From Enterococcus raffinosus (GTDB taxonomy: Bacteria; Bacillota; Bacilli; Lactobacillales; Enterococcaceae), in the NCBI RefSeq assembly GCF_018917525.1, contig NZ_JAHLOS010000016.1, positions 22,710 to 86,709 of the forward strand: DNA of 64,000 nt. The letters are read 5' to 3'. Below, piece after piece: positions 16,165 to 25,471 of the stretch (positions are counted from its first letter, which is position 1; each line of letters starts with the position of its first letter). The notes under the pieces are model-generated. The model ran no database searches. It was not told the DNA's origin and saw nothing but the letters and a program-made list of their open reading frames with translations. A program made the translations under genes and the position numbers.

Positions 16165-17398
16165 AGATTGAGGTTAATTCTTTAGAGCCCTTTTCATCGG
16201 GTGTTTTGAGCAACAAGCTTAACAGACTCGCAAGAAAATACAGAATCGCAAATACTAATAAGGTAAAATTTCCTCCATAACGTTGAAATAGTAAAGTTAC
16301 TAGCACCGGCCCGATAAAATTGCTTAATCCAGAACCAAGATTTAACACAGAAATTGCCGTCACCTTATGTTCAGGAACCATTGAAGGGATCAATGCTGAC
16401 AAAGGTGTAAATGCTGCGATACCGATTGCAAAAAGACTAAATGCTGATAACAACCAGAGGAAGTTCCCAGGGAAAAAGTTAGTGACTATTATCAATAGTA
16501 AACACGAGAATCCTGTGATCGTTCCCGAAAACATTGAAACAACCTTGCGCCAACCATATTTATCCCCTAAACCACCAAAGAAGAGACCTGCAAAAGAATT
16601 AATCACATAGCAAATCGCCCATGCACTTGTCCATTGACTTAATGAAAATTGATGTTGCAGCAAAAAAATCGGCATCATAATTACAAATCCAAATTGCCCA
16701 ATATTATTAATTCCTTTCACTAGTAGACCAACTATTAAACGAGGAAATTGAAACAGAATCCAAAATCCCCGTTTCATTTCAATCAGAACAGTCGCAGAAT
16801 TATTCTTCGATTGTTGAAATTCGCAACGCGTGAGTGTTACCAAGCCACCAAATAAAATCAATCCACCCCCAAAAATAAAAATGAATGTTGGAGCCATCCC
16901 CTTTAACAAACCTGTCGCTAAGATTGGCCCAATAATTGTCATTCCTAAGTTGAAACATAACCAAAACCATGAGGTTCCACGTCCTAATTTTTCAGTAGGT
17001 GTCTGAATCGTAATTGCTACTAATAAAGAATAGGCAAACAAAGGATAAACGGTTCCTCGAAGCATATAGCCTAAGAAGATCAAACCTGTCCGCATGCTCA
17101 CCAAACCGGGTAAAAGAATTATTGTACTTAAAAAGGCTACAATAAGACTACAAATTATCATTTTTTTTACAGAGTAACGATTTACTAAAAAACTGGTGAT
17201 CCATGAAAAAAATGCTACAAAAATACCATAAAAACTAAAAAGCAAAGAAACGTCTTTTACTTGAAAACCTTTGTTTGTTAAATACGATGAGAACCAACTC
17301 GTTTCGATAGTTGCTCCCAACATAAAAAAAATCAGGCCAATATAACCCCAAAACAGATCTTTACTTATTCCAGTTTTCGCTAAAATACTATTTTTCAT
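16163..17398 (-). CDS. MFS transporter
   Basis: A 411-residue, twelve-helix major facilitator. The loop 2-3 signature region NRYSVKKMIICSLI and the mid-protein GGLGDKYGWRKVV (loop 8-9) are visible. The nearest kin are sugar or oligosaccharide permeases, but the substrate cannot be read. It lies directly downstream of the alpha-mannosidase gene, so uptake of mannosides or efflux of products is suggested by context. An intrinsic terminator lies 14 nt upstream of its start with no room for a separate promoter, so its expression probably depends on readthrough. Confidence 0.8.
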   Translation of the reverse strand: MKNSILAKTGISKDLFWGYIGLIFFMLGATIETSWFSSYLTNKGFQVKDVSLLFSFYGIFVAFFSWITSFLVNRYSVKKMIICSLIVAFLSTIILLPGLVSMRTGLIFLGYMLRGTVYPLFAYSLLVAITIQTPTEKLGRGTSWFWLCFNLGMTIIGPILATGLLKGMAPTFIFIFGGGLILFGGLVTLTRCEFQQSKNNSATVLIEMKRGFWILFQFPRLIVGLLVKGINNIGQFGFVIMMPIFLLQHQFSLSQWTSAWAICYVINSFAGLFFGGLGDKYGWRKVVSMFSGTITGFSCLLLIIVTNFFPGNFLWLLSAFSLFAIGIAAFTPLSALIPSMVPEHKVTAISVLNLGSGLSNFIGPVLVTLLFQRYGGNFTLLVFAILYFLASLLSLLLKTPDEKGSKELTSI

Positions 17399-17411
17399 CT
17401 TCTCTTCCTTT

Positions 17412-17446
17412 ATAAAAAACTGAGATGACCGAAATCACCTCAGTTC
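17412..17446 (-). terminator. Terminator between alpha-mannosidase and MFS genes
   Basis: AACTGAGATGA (17418-17428) pairs with TCACCTCAGTT (17435-17445) allowing G-U pairing. On the minus strand a T run follows, immediately before the MFS ribosome binding site. Confidence 0.8.
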
Positions 17447-17451
17447 ATCAT

Positions 17452-20040
17452 TTATTTGATTAGAAATGTTGCAATACTATACGGATCAATTCTTTCGTTT
17501 TGTTGCACTGATTCTTCAATCGCATTGATTCGTTCAACATTCTTCCCTTTGAAAAGCTTAGTAATCGGTAGTGCCATATCTTCCTGTGTTGGATTCTCAA
17601 AACGAACAACAAATGCCTCTGCCGTATAATAGGAGCGATGGATACTGCTGATAAATAAATCGCTATGTTCAAAATCAAGAAGACTATGTTCTTTTGTCTC
17701 AACTGACAAGGGATGTTCAAATGGTTGAATCTTATTATCAATCCGATGCACAAAATAATTCAACGTTTGTTTTTGATAAGCGATTGATGGCTGCATCAGT
17801 GCTTCTCTCCAATGGTGCAAAATAACTTCATCAACTGTTGCTTCATCGATACGCAGTACAAATTTAAATGCGATATCCTGACCAAGTTGTTGTGCTAATG
17901 GTGTATCCATCATAATATGCCCTTTTTTTGTCGTATCGCCAGAAGCACGTCCCGGACGATAAAGCAGGTCTGGCTTACCTAGACTATCCGTTGTTGCTAG
18001 TAAAGTAATCCACAATTTATCGTTCTGATATTCATACTCCTTGCTATCCTGCGTAAAGAGCGTCAAACAATGATCCTGAGAAACGCCGCAAATGATTTTT
18101 TCAAAAGGATTGACATTGACTGGCATCTCAGAATAAATCTTCTCCCACCCAACAAGATTCTCATTCTCGCGAGTAATAAAACCAAATGGAACACCTGCAA
18201 GCACTTGATTAAATAGTTGGTTGTTCTTAATTTGCAATCGGACACGATGGTTCAGTAACGAATTATTGAAGGTAACCTCTCCTTGAAGCTCGTCCTTCCT
18301 ATTAAGCGTCAAGGTAACTTGATAAGCGAACTCTTGATTGTAGCGTCCAGCTTTGCGGTCGGCTAACGATTTTGGCAGCTTCAGCTTTCCACTTAAAATC
18401 ATTTTTTCTTGATGCGGTTCTTTCCAACATTCGCAATGACCAAAAGATAATAACTCGACCTGCTGTTCTTCAAGTGGAGAAAAATCGTAGGCATCTCCTG
18501 CATTGGCCTCATCAGTTAGTGAAATGAAATCAGAAAAAACTTGCCCCTGATAATCCAAATCAACTTTCCCGTTAGAAAAAATTAATGAAAGTTGATTTCC
18601 GCTAATTTTCTGGTCAGTATATTTGATTTTATCTATCTTCTCCGTGTGCTCCTCAAAAGAAAAGACTTTATACCCTAAGCCAGGTAGCTCACAATTTAAT
18701 TCAACTGTTAGAATATAATAACCTGGTTCAGTAATAAATCGATTACCCGCAGGTGTTTCTTCAAGAATATTTTCACGACTATCCACATATTCTTCTTTGA
18801 CCACTACTGAGTCAGCTCCCGAAAAACGAATAGTAGCAGTTCGAGATAAAACCGTAACCGTTTTTGTTCCATTAAAAATTTTCGGAGATGGATTGACAAT
18901 TAATAGTTCATTCGGTTTCAAATCTAAAGCATCTGCCAATTGCTTCATAATTGTATTTTCGATACTATCACAAATTTCCTGTGCTTCTTTTAATCGGTGT
19001 TTAATATCTTCGGCAACACTGTCTGACACACATCCTGCTAAACTATCATGTGCTTGAGATTCTAACAGTTTTTTCCACGCCTGCATCAGCAATCGATTAC
19101 TTAGCTTAATACCAATCTGATCTGCTATGACCGTCAAAGGTTCAATCCGCTGAACTAGGTGATCCTCTAAGTGGAAAATCATCTGCTTCAAATCCATCCG
19201 AACAGATCCGATCGTTTTATGCACACGAGCAAGTACTGGTTCACGGAATTCACCGCGATATGTTTCAAGCGTTTGTTCATTCACATAAGCTAAAAAATCT
19301 TGATAAGTACTGACTTTGTAATCATATTTCCCTAATTGATTGATTTGTTCAACCTTGTTAGAAAAATCATGGATGATGGCTAGCTGGTCATTGCCGGAAG
19401 GAATCAAAACTTCTCCATCAGTGTATTGCTTGATAAACTCTACCGCCGGATCAAGACGCCCATCAACATATTCTGCTGTAGGTTCTAATAACATACCTGT
19501 TCCATATCCTTGAGGTAAATTTAAAGCTGTTACTTCAGCTTTACCATTTAGACCCAACCATTTAAAATATGGTGATTGAATATGCTTGCCTAGATGAAGA
19601 CCGCGCCACAAAATGACACTGTCCAGCCCTGCTTCTTTTAAAATTACTGGAATCTGTGCGTTAAAACCAAAAGTATCTGGTAAATACCCAATCGGTAGAT
19701 AGTTCCCATATTTTTTACTTTCAAAAATGCCGATCATTGCATTTCTCAAAATTGATTCGCCAGAAGTAAAGAATGCATCAGATTGAGTATACCAAGGACC
19801 AATAAACAACTGCTTATCCGCTACTAGGCTTTTGATTTCCTCTAATTTTTCTGGATATAGCTTTAAGTAATCATCCAATATAGACAATTGACCATCTAAA
19901 ACAAAACTGGCTTCAGGATGCTTCTTTAGTTCTTCAATCGCATCGGAAAATAATTGATCACTTAATACTAACGCATCCATTGAAGTAAAATACCATTCTC
20001 GATCCCAATGGGTATGATTCACGATATGAACGTTCGTCAT
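17452..20040 (-). CDS. mngB: Glycoside hydrolase family 38 alpha-mannosidase
   Basis: About 862 residues. The N-terminal catalytic domain has the zinc-binding HTHWDREWY (His9, His11/Asp13) and the YLPDTFGFNAQIP block that carries the GH38 nucleophile Asp and follows the family closely. A three-helix bundle and C-terminal beta domains follow. Bacterial homologues include MngB, which hydrolyses 2-O-(6-phospho-mannosyl)-glycerate after PTS uptake. The start is ATG 20040, coupled to the EIIC stop by TAATG; the frame extends to 20052. The operon includes fructose-family EIIA, EIIB and EIIC, so a phosphorylated mannoside is the likely substrate. The symbol is by analogy only. Confidence 0.88.
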   Translation of the reverse strand: MTNVHIVNHTHWDREWYFTSMDALVLSDQLFSDAIEELKKHPEASFVLDGQLSILDDYLKLYPEKLEEIKSLVADKQLFIGPWYTQSDAFFTSGESILRNAMIGIFESKKYGNYLPIGYLPDTFGFNAQIPVILKEAGLDSVILWRGLHLGKHIQSPYFKWLGLNGKAEVTALNLPQGYGTGMLLEPTAEYVDGRLDPAVEFIKQYTDGEVLIPSGNDQLAIIHDFSNKVEQINQLGKYDYKVSTYQDFLAYVNEQTLETYRGEFREPVLARVHKTIGSVRMDLKQMIFHLEDHLVQRIEPLTVIADQIGIKLSNRLLMQAWKKLLESQAHDSLAGCVSDSVAEDIKHRLKEAQEICDSIENTIMKQLADALDLKPNELLIVNPSPKIFNGTKTVTVLSRTATIRFSGADSVVVKEEYVDSRENILEETPAGNRFITEPGYYILTVELNCELPGLGYKVFSFEEHTEKIDKIKYTDQKISGNQLSLIFSNGKVDLDYQGQVFSDFISLTDEANAGDAYDFSPLEEQQVELLSFGHCECWKEPHQEKMILSGKLKLPKSLADRKAGRYNQEFAYQVTLTLNRKDELQGEVTFNNSLLNHRVRLQIKNNQLFNQVLAGVPFGFITRENENLVGWEKIYSEMPVNVNPFEKIICGVSQDHCLTLFTQDSKEYEYQNDKLWITLLATTDSLGKPDLLYRPGRASGDTTKKGHIMMDTPLAQQLGQDIAFKFVLRIDEATVDEVILHHWREALMQPSIAYQKQTLNYFVHRIDNKIQPFEHPLSVETKEHSLLDFEHSDLFISSIHRSYYTAEAFVVRFENPTQEDMALPITKLFKGKNVERINAIEESVQQNERIDPYSIATFLIK

Positions 20041-21149
20041 TAGTTCTCCCACTCTGCCTCATCAAAGCTATAATCCTCTTCTTCAACTGAGGAAACTTCG
20101 ATACCAGCATCCTTTTTACGTAATAAAACACTTGAAACAGCCACAAACAATGAACCAGTAGCAATCGACAACACGTAGATCAGCCATTTTTCAACTGTAA
20201 ACCAGCCATAAAATCCACTAATTGGAGCTTGATTGACCGCACCTAAACCTACTGCCATTGCAGAACCAATCGCCGATCCGATCACTGTTGATGGGATTAC
20301 TTTTAACGGACTTTCAACTGCAAACGGGATCGCGCCTTCACTGACACCGACTAAGCCCATGATGATCGCTGATTTTCCAGCCTCACGTAATTCAGTATTG
20401 TATTTTTTCTTTGCAAAAACAGTCGCTAGACCCAAGCCAATCGGAGGGATAATGATTGCAACCTGCGCAGCTGTATTCGGAGCATACACTTGACTAGTTA
20501 GTAGTGCCATCGCTGTCGTAACAGCCGCCTTATTGACTGGACCTCCCAAGTCAAAGCCGACCATTGCGCCTACGACTGCCGCCATAATAATTTGATTTCC
20601 GCCGCTTAGACTGTTTAACCAGTTTTCCAAGCCGACATTTAATGCCGCAAATGGAACCCCGATAATGTAATTAATAATAAGAACGGTTGATAATGTTCCT
20701 AAAACCGGAATCAAAAAGACTGGAACGATGGAGGCCATTGATTGCGGTAATTTCACATGATTACGAATCCATAGGCAAATGTAGCCAGCAATCAATCCAG
20801 CTGCTATTGCACCTAAGAAGCCTGCATTGATATCCTTAACCAGCATTCCGCCAACTAAACCGGGAACGATCCCTAATTTATCTACGACAGAATAAGCGAT
20901 AAATGCTGAAATTACTGGGAACATCAAACCTAGAGCTGTTCCGCCAAAGCCATCGATACTATGAAGCAAACGAATCATTCCATTTGCACTATCTGCGTAT
21001 TTTGCATCCCAAATATCCGTTAATCCATACAACGAACCTCCTACCCGTGAAATTGCCATAATCACTGCCCCAGCAATTACCAACGGAATCATGTAGCTAA
21101 TCCCTGTCAATACATGGTTTTTGATCTCTGATAACACGCTTTTCATCAT
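20040..21149 (-). CDS. PTS EIIC, fructose/mannitol superfamily (mannoside-type)
   Basis: A 369-residue membrane permease. It begins MMKSVLSEIKNHVLTGISYM, typical of fructose-type IIC, and has about nine helices. The motifs GFDLGGPVNKAA and GVSEGAIPFAVESPLKVIP are hallmark substrate-site and loop features of this family. It transports and, with EIIB, phosphorylates the sugar. The acidic C-terminus (SSVEEEDYSFDEAEWEN) is free. It is encoded between EIIB and the GH38 enzyme with overlapping stop and start codons. The substrate is likely a mannosyl conjugate, inferred from the neighbours. Confidence 0.9.
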   Translation of the reverse strand: MMKSVLSEIKNHVLTGISYMIPLVIAGAVIMAISRVGGSLYGLTDIWDAKYADSANGMIRLLHSIDGFGGTALGLMFPVISAFIAYSVVDKLGIVPGLVGGMLVKDINAGFLGAIAAGLIAGYICLWIRNHVKLPQSMASIVPVFLIPVLGTLSTVLIINYIIGVPFAALNVGLENWLNSLSGGNQIIMAAVVGAMVGFDLGGPVNKAAVTTAMALLTSQVYAPNTAAQVAIIIPPIGLGLATVFAKKKYNTELREAGKSAIIMGLVGVSEGAIPFAVESPLKVIPSTVIGSAIGSAMAVGLGAVNQAPISGFYGWFTVEKWLIYVLSIATGSLFVAVSSVLLRKKDAGIEVSSVEEEDYSFDEAEWEN

Positions 21150-21162
21150 TTATTCCTCCCAA

Positions 21163-21486
21163 TTAATTATTGTCTACTAGATCCAACGCATCATTAATGA
21201 CCTTTTCTGCATCCTTGATTGGTGCAGCCACAGGAACCTTCAAGATCTTCTTCCCAGCAAAACGTTCTTCATCACGCACTTTTGTGTCCACTGCGAAGAT
21301 CACGACCTCACCGATCTGACAATCCTTTTCTGTTAACGCGCCGTCGATTCCTGTTGCACCTTGAGTTTCAACTTTTAATAAATAGCCCTTTGCTTTGGCT
21401 TCCTTTTTTAATGCTTGAGCTGCCATAAAGGTATGAGCGATCCCTGTTGCACACGCCGTTACTGCAATAATTTTTCTTTTCATCAT
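21163..21486 (-). CDS. PTS fructose-family EIIB
   Basis: A 107-residue cytoplasmic phosphocarrier. The phospho-cysteine lies in AVTACATGIAHTFMAA (Cys12), the family's standard P-loop-like site, followed by ETQGATG. Length and order fit fructose/mannosylglycerate PTS EIIB. It is 12 nt after EIIA and 13 nt before EIIC. Confidence 0.92.
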   Translation of the reverse strand: MMKRKIIAVTACATGIAHTFMAAQALKKEAKAKGYLLKVETQGATGIDGALTEKDCQIGEVVIFAVDTKVRDEERFAGKKILKVPVAAPIKDAEKVINDALDLVDNN

Positions 21487-21498
21487 TTCTTCCTCCTA

Positions 21499-21945
21499 TT
21501 AGCCTAAAATTTCGACGATCTCATTCGCATTTGTTGCTTCATTCAATTTAGTAATGACTTCCTCATCCATCAATTTCACCGCGATCTCCGAGAGAATCGA
21601 TAAATGGGTATCTCCTTGTTCACTTTCAGGAATCGCCAGCATCACGATCAAGGAAACAGGCTTTTCATCTAAAGCTTGCCATTCGATTTCCTTAGTCAAT
21701 CTGGCAAAAGCAATCGCTGGTTCTTTGACTGCCTGAGACTTTCCATGAGGAATGGCGATTCCATTTCCGACACCTGTGGTGGAATGAATTTCTCTATCTA
21801 AAACGGCCGAGACAAAGGCTTCTTCATCGGTTAAAAGTGATCCCTGCACGAATAATTCTGCCATTTTTTGAATCGTTTCTTCTTTAGTCTCCGCCTCTAG
21901 CGCTAGATCGACTCGATCTGTGTGCAATACCTCTAAAACTTTCAT
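21499..21945 (-). CDS. PTS fructose-family EIIA
   Basis: A 148-residue protein with the PTS_EIIA_2 fold. The phospho-histidine is in GNGIAIPHGKS (about His66). VSLIVMLAIPESEQGDTHLSI is the conserved core strand after it. It accepts phosphate from HPr and passes it to EIIB. It starts 2 nt after the stop of the PRD regulator, so the regulator and PTS genes form one operon. Confidence 0.92.
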   Translation of the reverse strand: MKVLEVLHTDRVDLALEAETKEETIQKMAELFVQGSLLTDEEAFVSAVLDREIHSTTGVGNGIAIPHGKSQAVKEPAIAFARLTKEIEWQALDEKPVSLIVMLAIPESEQGDTHLSILSEIAVKLMDEEVITKLNEATNANEIVEILG

Positions 21946-21947
21946 TC

Positions 21948-23837
21948 CTATAATCCTTCTTTCAAATAATCTAGAATTTGTTGCGCATCACCTTTTACTA
22001 AATACCCTTTTTCGTTTTCATCGATAATCGTTAAGAGTGAATCGAATATTTTTTCTAATTGCTGCGGCCCCTCATCTTTTACACAAAGGAAGAAAATAAA
22101 CCGGACCCGTGTGTCTCCCCAAGGAATCTCATTGGTCAATCTCAGAAAAATGATAGCTGACTCCTTCACGTACTGAGGATTGGCATGAGGTGTCGAAAAC
22201 TTTTCAAACGAAGTATATGAAAACTGCTCACGTTCTTTGGCACTCTCAATAATGCCAGATTTCCCATAGCCCTTTTCGATCAGTTGTTCACCAAGAAAAG
22301 AGAGGGTTTCATCGATCGTATGAAAGCTTTTATCTAAAAAAATCAGTTCTTTTTTAATCAAGCGGCTGAACTCAAAGTTCCGCGATTTTTTCTTTTGATC
22401 GTGTTCCAGATAATATTGAATCTGCTGCCGATCAACTTGACTCAAAATAGGTGAAACGATCAATAATTTTTCATCTGGCAAAGAAATATTAACCGTTGAA
22501 AGAACCAGGTCCTCACTGATGATTGTCTGATCCAGCTCTTGAACCGATAAGATTCGATTGATCATTATTTCAGGAAAAGTCCGCTTGATTCGTGCTGCTA
22601 ATAATTGAGAAGTGCCTTTTCCACTACTGCAAACAAGCAAAACGTCGATTTTCGTATCCTCTGTCTGCAACTGCTCTCGATACGCCTGCAAATGTACCGC
22701 CATATAAGCAACTTCGTCCTCTGGAATAAATACCTGATACTGCTCTTCTAATTTACTCTTTAAGGTTAAAGCCTCATCAAATGACAGCGGGAAATTTTTC
22801 TTAATATCCTTTGTATAAGGATTATTGACCGGCAACTCATTGATGATTCGTTCTAAAGCCAGTTTGATATGTCGTGCTAAAGCATTCACGGCCGTTTGTT
22901 CATCCAGCAGTGTGTACCTAAGGATCATTTTGCCGATTGTTGTTTCTTCAATAACAGCCTCATTGGTCGCAAGAGGATTCATTTGATCAAAATACACTTG
23001 AATGTAGCCGATTTCAATTTCAGGTATCTGGATATCAAAGGCTTTTTCCAACTCAGTGATCAAAGATTCTATTCCTGAAGCTCGCTGTCGATCTTCTGCG
23101 GATTGTTCACCGATCAACTGATTGTCTTTGATTCGTTCAATCGCGATCAGTAAATGTAAAATTAGAGACTGATAATTCAAATCGCTCATCTTGATCCTGT
23201 TCTGAGAAATAAATTGTTGGAGAATCATGTTGATCTGTTTTAAATAGTCCAGATTGATAAAAATTTGTGCAAACTTTGGAATCCCCTCGATCAGGTGTAA
23301 GAATTGTCCATCTTGATTAATGACCTGCCAATTTTGTCCCCAAAAATAATGAATCAAGTCCAACGCTAATTTTCGGCGTTCATACTCCATAATGTTTAAG
23401 AAGGAACCCTTTCCCGGAATTTTTTCGATGGCTACATGGAAGTAATCGAAAATCTCGTACACCTGACTCATATCCTTTTCCAACGTCGTTTTACTCACAA
23501 ACAAAGAATCAGATAATTGCGCTAACGTGAAGTAGCCTTGATTATTTAAGATCGTAAAGCAAAGATACTGTATTCGTTCTTCCTTTGTATTTGGAACCGT
23601 TTGTTCCATCTCATGAGTAAGAAACCTGCTTGATTTTGTTTTATCCCCGATAATCGCAACCCCGATTTTGGGTTTCCGACTAAGAGATAGCTCACTCCCC
23701 TTCAAAAATTCTTCTATTCTATCTAATGATTTTGAAACGGTTTTATTGGATAATTTCATTTGCTCCGCTATCTGAGTGATCGTTAGATGGTTACTTTTGA
23801 TTAAAATATCGAACACTTCATAGTCTCGTTTATCCAT
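21948..23837 (-). CDS. PRD-containing PTS regulator (BglG/MtlR/ManR-type activator)
   Basis: A 629-residue multidomain regulator. Two N-terminal HTH domains (FDILIKSNHLTITQIAEQMK and GYFTLAQLSDSLFVSKTTLE) are followed by two PRDs (about 180-290 and 295-400, with a His in EVAYMAVHLQAY), an EIIB-like domain with Cys in LLVCSSGKGTSQLL, and an EIIA-like domain with His in FSTPHANPQYV. This is the layout of transcriptional activators such as MtlR, LicR and ManR, which HPr and the cognate EIIB control by phosphorylation. It is the first gene of the mannoside operon and presumably activates it. A cre site lies in its promoter. Confidence 0.92.
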   Translation of the reverse strand: MDKRDYEVFDILIKSNHLTITQIAEQMKLSNKTVSKSLDRIEEFLKGSELSLSRKPKIGVAIIGDKTKSSRFLTHEMEQTVPNTKEERIQYLCFTILNNQGYFTLAQLSDSLFVSKTTLEKDMSQVYEIFDYFHVAIEKIPGKGSFLNIMEYERRKLALDLIHYFWGQNWQVINQDGQFLHLIEGIPKFAQIFINLDYLKQINMILQQFISQNRIKMSDLNYQSLILHLLIAIERIKDNQLIGEQSAEDRQRASGIESLITELEKAFDIQIPEIEIGYIQVYFDQMNPLATNEAVIEETTIGKMILRYTLLDEQTAVNALARHIKLALERIINELPVNNPYTKDIKKNFPLSFDEALTLKSKLEEQYQVFIPEDEVAYMAVHLQAYREQLQTEDTKIDVLLVCSSGKGTSQLLAARIKRTFPEIMINRILSVQELDQTIISEDLVLSTVNISLPDEKLLIVSPILSQVDRQQIQYYLEHDQKKKSRNFEFSRLIKKELIFLDKSFHTIDETLSFLGEQLIEKGYGKSGIIESAKEREQFSYTSFEKFSTPHANPQYVKESAIIFLRLTNEIPWGDTRVRFIFFLCVKDEGPQQLEKIFDSLLTIIDENEKGYLVKGDAQQILDYLKEGL

Positions 23838-23874
23838 TGAATCACCAATTCCCTTTCTTGAGTTAATCTTATAT

Positions 23875-23888
23875 TGTAAGCGCTTTTT
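23875..23888. promoter_or_regulatory. CcpA cre site
   Basis: TGTAAGCGCTTTTT fits the cre consensus TGWAARCGYTWNCW at 13 of 14 positions. It sits 38 nt ahead of the PRD regulator and overlaps a TACAAT/TATAAG -10-like element on the minus strand, so glucose repression of the mannoside operon is expected. Confidence 0.65.
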
Positions 23889-23960
23889 AGAAAACAGAGT
23901 CTTTTTCCCTAATCAATCCGGTAAAACATTGGTTTGGCTATGTAATGAGCTTTGACAGTT

Positions 23961-24002
23961 TTTTAGAAGCACTTTTTACTTTAACATTGCTTGCTTCTAA
24001 AA
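23961..24002. promoter_or_regulatory. Inverted repeat upstream of the mannoside operon
   Basis: TTTTAGAAGC (23961-23970) is perfectly complementary to GCTTCTAAAA (23993-24002), with a 22-nt loop and no T run. It lies about 125 bp upstream of the PRD regulator start, a plausible activator binding site. Confidence 0.4.
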
Positions 24003-24051
24003 CAAATTAAGAGAACGATTAGTCTTTTTAAAAATAACTTCTTTTTTGAAT

Positions 24052-24108
24052 AAAAAAATGCTAATCCCTCTCGCTAGGTTAACCCAACAAAGAAAGAATC
24101 AGCATTCC
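24052..24108 (-). terminator. Terminator after the second MFS gene
   Basis: AATGCTAATCC (24058-24068) pairs with GAATCAGCATT (24097-24107) with minor mismatches; a T run follows on the minus strand. The loop holds the small palindrome GGTTAACC. Confidence 0.7.
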
Positions 24109-24118
24109 TAATAGTAAA

Positions 24119-25264
24119 CTAAGCCCGTGTTTCCTTTATGATTTTTTCCAACATCACCGTCGACAACAAAACAATACCACCAAATAAAAACAAAAGATAT
24201 GGAAAAATTATCAAACTAAACTGATCTGCCAAAAAGCCTAACAACGGCGGCAAACAGGTTGTCCCTGTATATGCCAACGCTAGCTGTAAACTCATAATCC
24301 GCGCGGAATTTTTCGTCCCAAAGCGTTCCGGTGTTTCATGTAACATCGTTGGGAAAATCGCTGCTGAACCTAGCCCGGTAAAGATAAAGCCAATGGCCGA
24401 AAAGTTCCCACTACCAAAAGCCAGAAAAACCACACCGATCAATAGTAGCAACTCACTTAAATACAATAATTTTCGGCTGGATAAGAAGAAGGTGAAGAAG
24501 CCCGCAGCTAGTCGTCCGACCGTCAAACTAGCATAGTAGGTTGATGTCATGAATGCCGCTGTTGATACAGGAATGCCCTTCACCCGGACTAAAAAGCTGC
24601 TACCCCAGAGTCCCATACATGCCTCGACTCCTACATAAAAAATGAAACAGATCAATGAAAATATTACTCCAGGCTGCTTGATTAACGTAAGCATTGAAGC
24701 CTGCGCTTTTTCCGATTGAGCTACCTGCGGCGGTTGCTTCCATTGTTTGCGTGTAAGAAAGACAATCACGACGAGGAAAAATTGCAAGCTAGCCAACACA
24801 AGATAGCCGCCCCGCCAATTTTGATTTCTTAAAAAGAAGCCCATAATAATGGGACCTGTGGTGGCACCGATGCCCCAAAAACCGTGCAACCAATTCATAT
24901 GATGAGCTTTATAATTCAGCGCGACATAATCATTTACCGCCGTATCAATCGCACCTGCCCCCAATCCAAGAGGAATCGCACTCACGATTAGAAAGACAAA
25001 GTTTTGCGACACGGAAAAGCCGCATAATCCAAGAACGGTTAAAAATATGCTGCAAACAATCAAATTACCAACACCGATCTTTTGAATCAACCGATTGGTC
25101 TGAAAACTTGAAAGAATCGTGCCGATCGAGACGATCATGGCGATGATCCCAGCAGCGCTTGCAGCGACATTGAACTCTCCATTTATCGTGGGCCAAGCAA
25201 CGCCCAGTACCGAATCCGGCAAGCCTAAACTAATAAATATCAGATAAATCAAACTCAAAAACAA
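24119..25264 (-). CDS. MFS transporter, sugar permease-like
   Basis: A 381-residue protein with twelve predicted helices. The beginning GLPDSVLGVAWPTINGEFNV and the later GLGAGAIDTAVNDYVALNYK are the pattern of the FucP/YfkF-type MFS subgroup that carries sugars or unknown small molecules. It is monocistronic with its own terminator. Substrate unknown; its adjacency to the mannoside PTS operon is the only contextual hint, and its own promoter argues against obligatory co-regulation. Confidence 0.8.
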   Translation of the reverse strand: MFLSLIYLIFISLGLPDSVLGVAWPTINGEFNVAASAAGIIAMIVSIGTILSSFQTNRLIQKIGVGNLIVCSIFLTVLGLCGFSVSQNFVFLIVSAIPLGLGAGAIDTAVNDYVALNYKAHHMNWLHGFWGIGATTGPIIMGFFLRNQNWRGGYLVLASLQFFLVVIVFLTRKQWKQPPQVAQSEKAQASMLTLIKQPGVIFSLICFIFYVGVEACMGLWGSSFLVRVKGIPVSTAAFMTSTYYASLTVGRLAAGFFTFFLSSRKLLYLSELLLLIGVVFLAFGSGNFSAIGFIFTGLGSAAIFPTMLHETPERFGTKNSARIMSLQLALAYTGTTCLPPLLGFLADQFSLIIFPYLLFLFGGIVLLSTVMLEKIIKETRA

Positions 25265-25432
25265 GACACTTTTCCCCTAGTTTTCCTCTAGAAGAATTAA
25301 TCTATATCTATTCTATATGAGTGAAGAATTTTTTCCATCATGCTCAAAAAAATTAAAGATTTCCTTTATACTTGTTCGTTTTACTGAATATTTAAACCTA
25401 CCTTTTACGTTATTACGAAAAGCATCAGCCGC

Positions 25433-25465
25433 AAAAAACGCACTAGGCTTTTTGCCTAGTGCGTT
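25433..25465 (-). terminator. Terminator of the pepV-OPT-pqqD-like operon
   Basis: AACGCACTAGGC (25437-25448) pairs with GCCTAGTGCGTT (25453-25464), a 12-bp perfect stem with a T run on the minus strand. Confidence 0.9.
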
Positions 25466-25471
25466 CATTCC

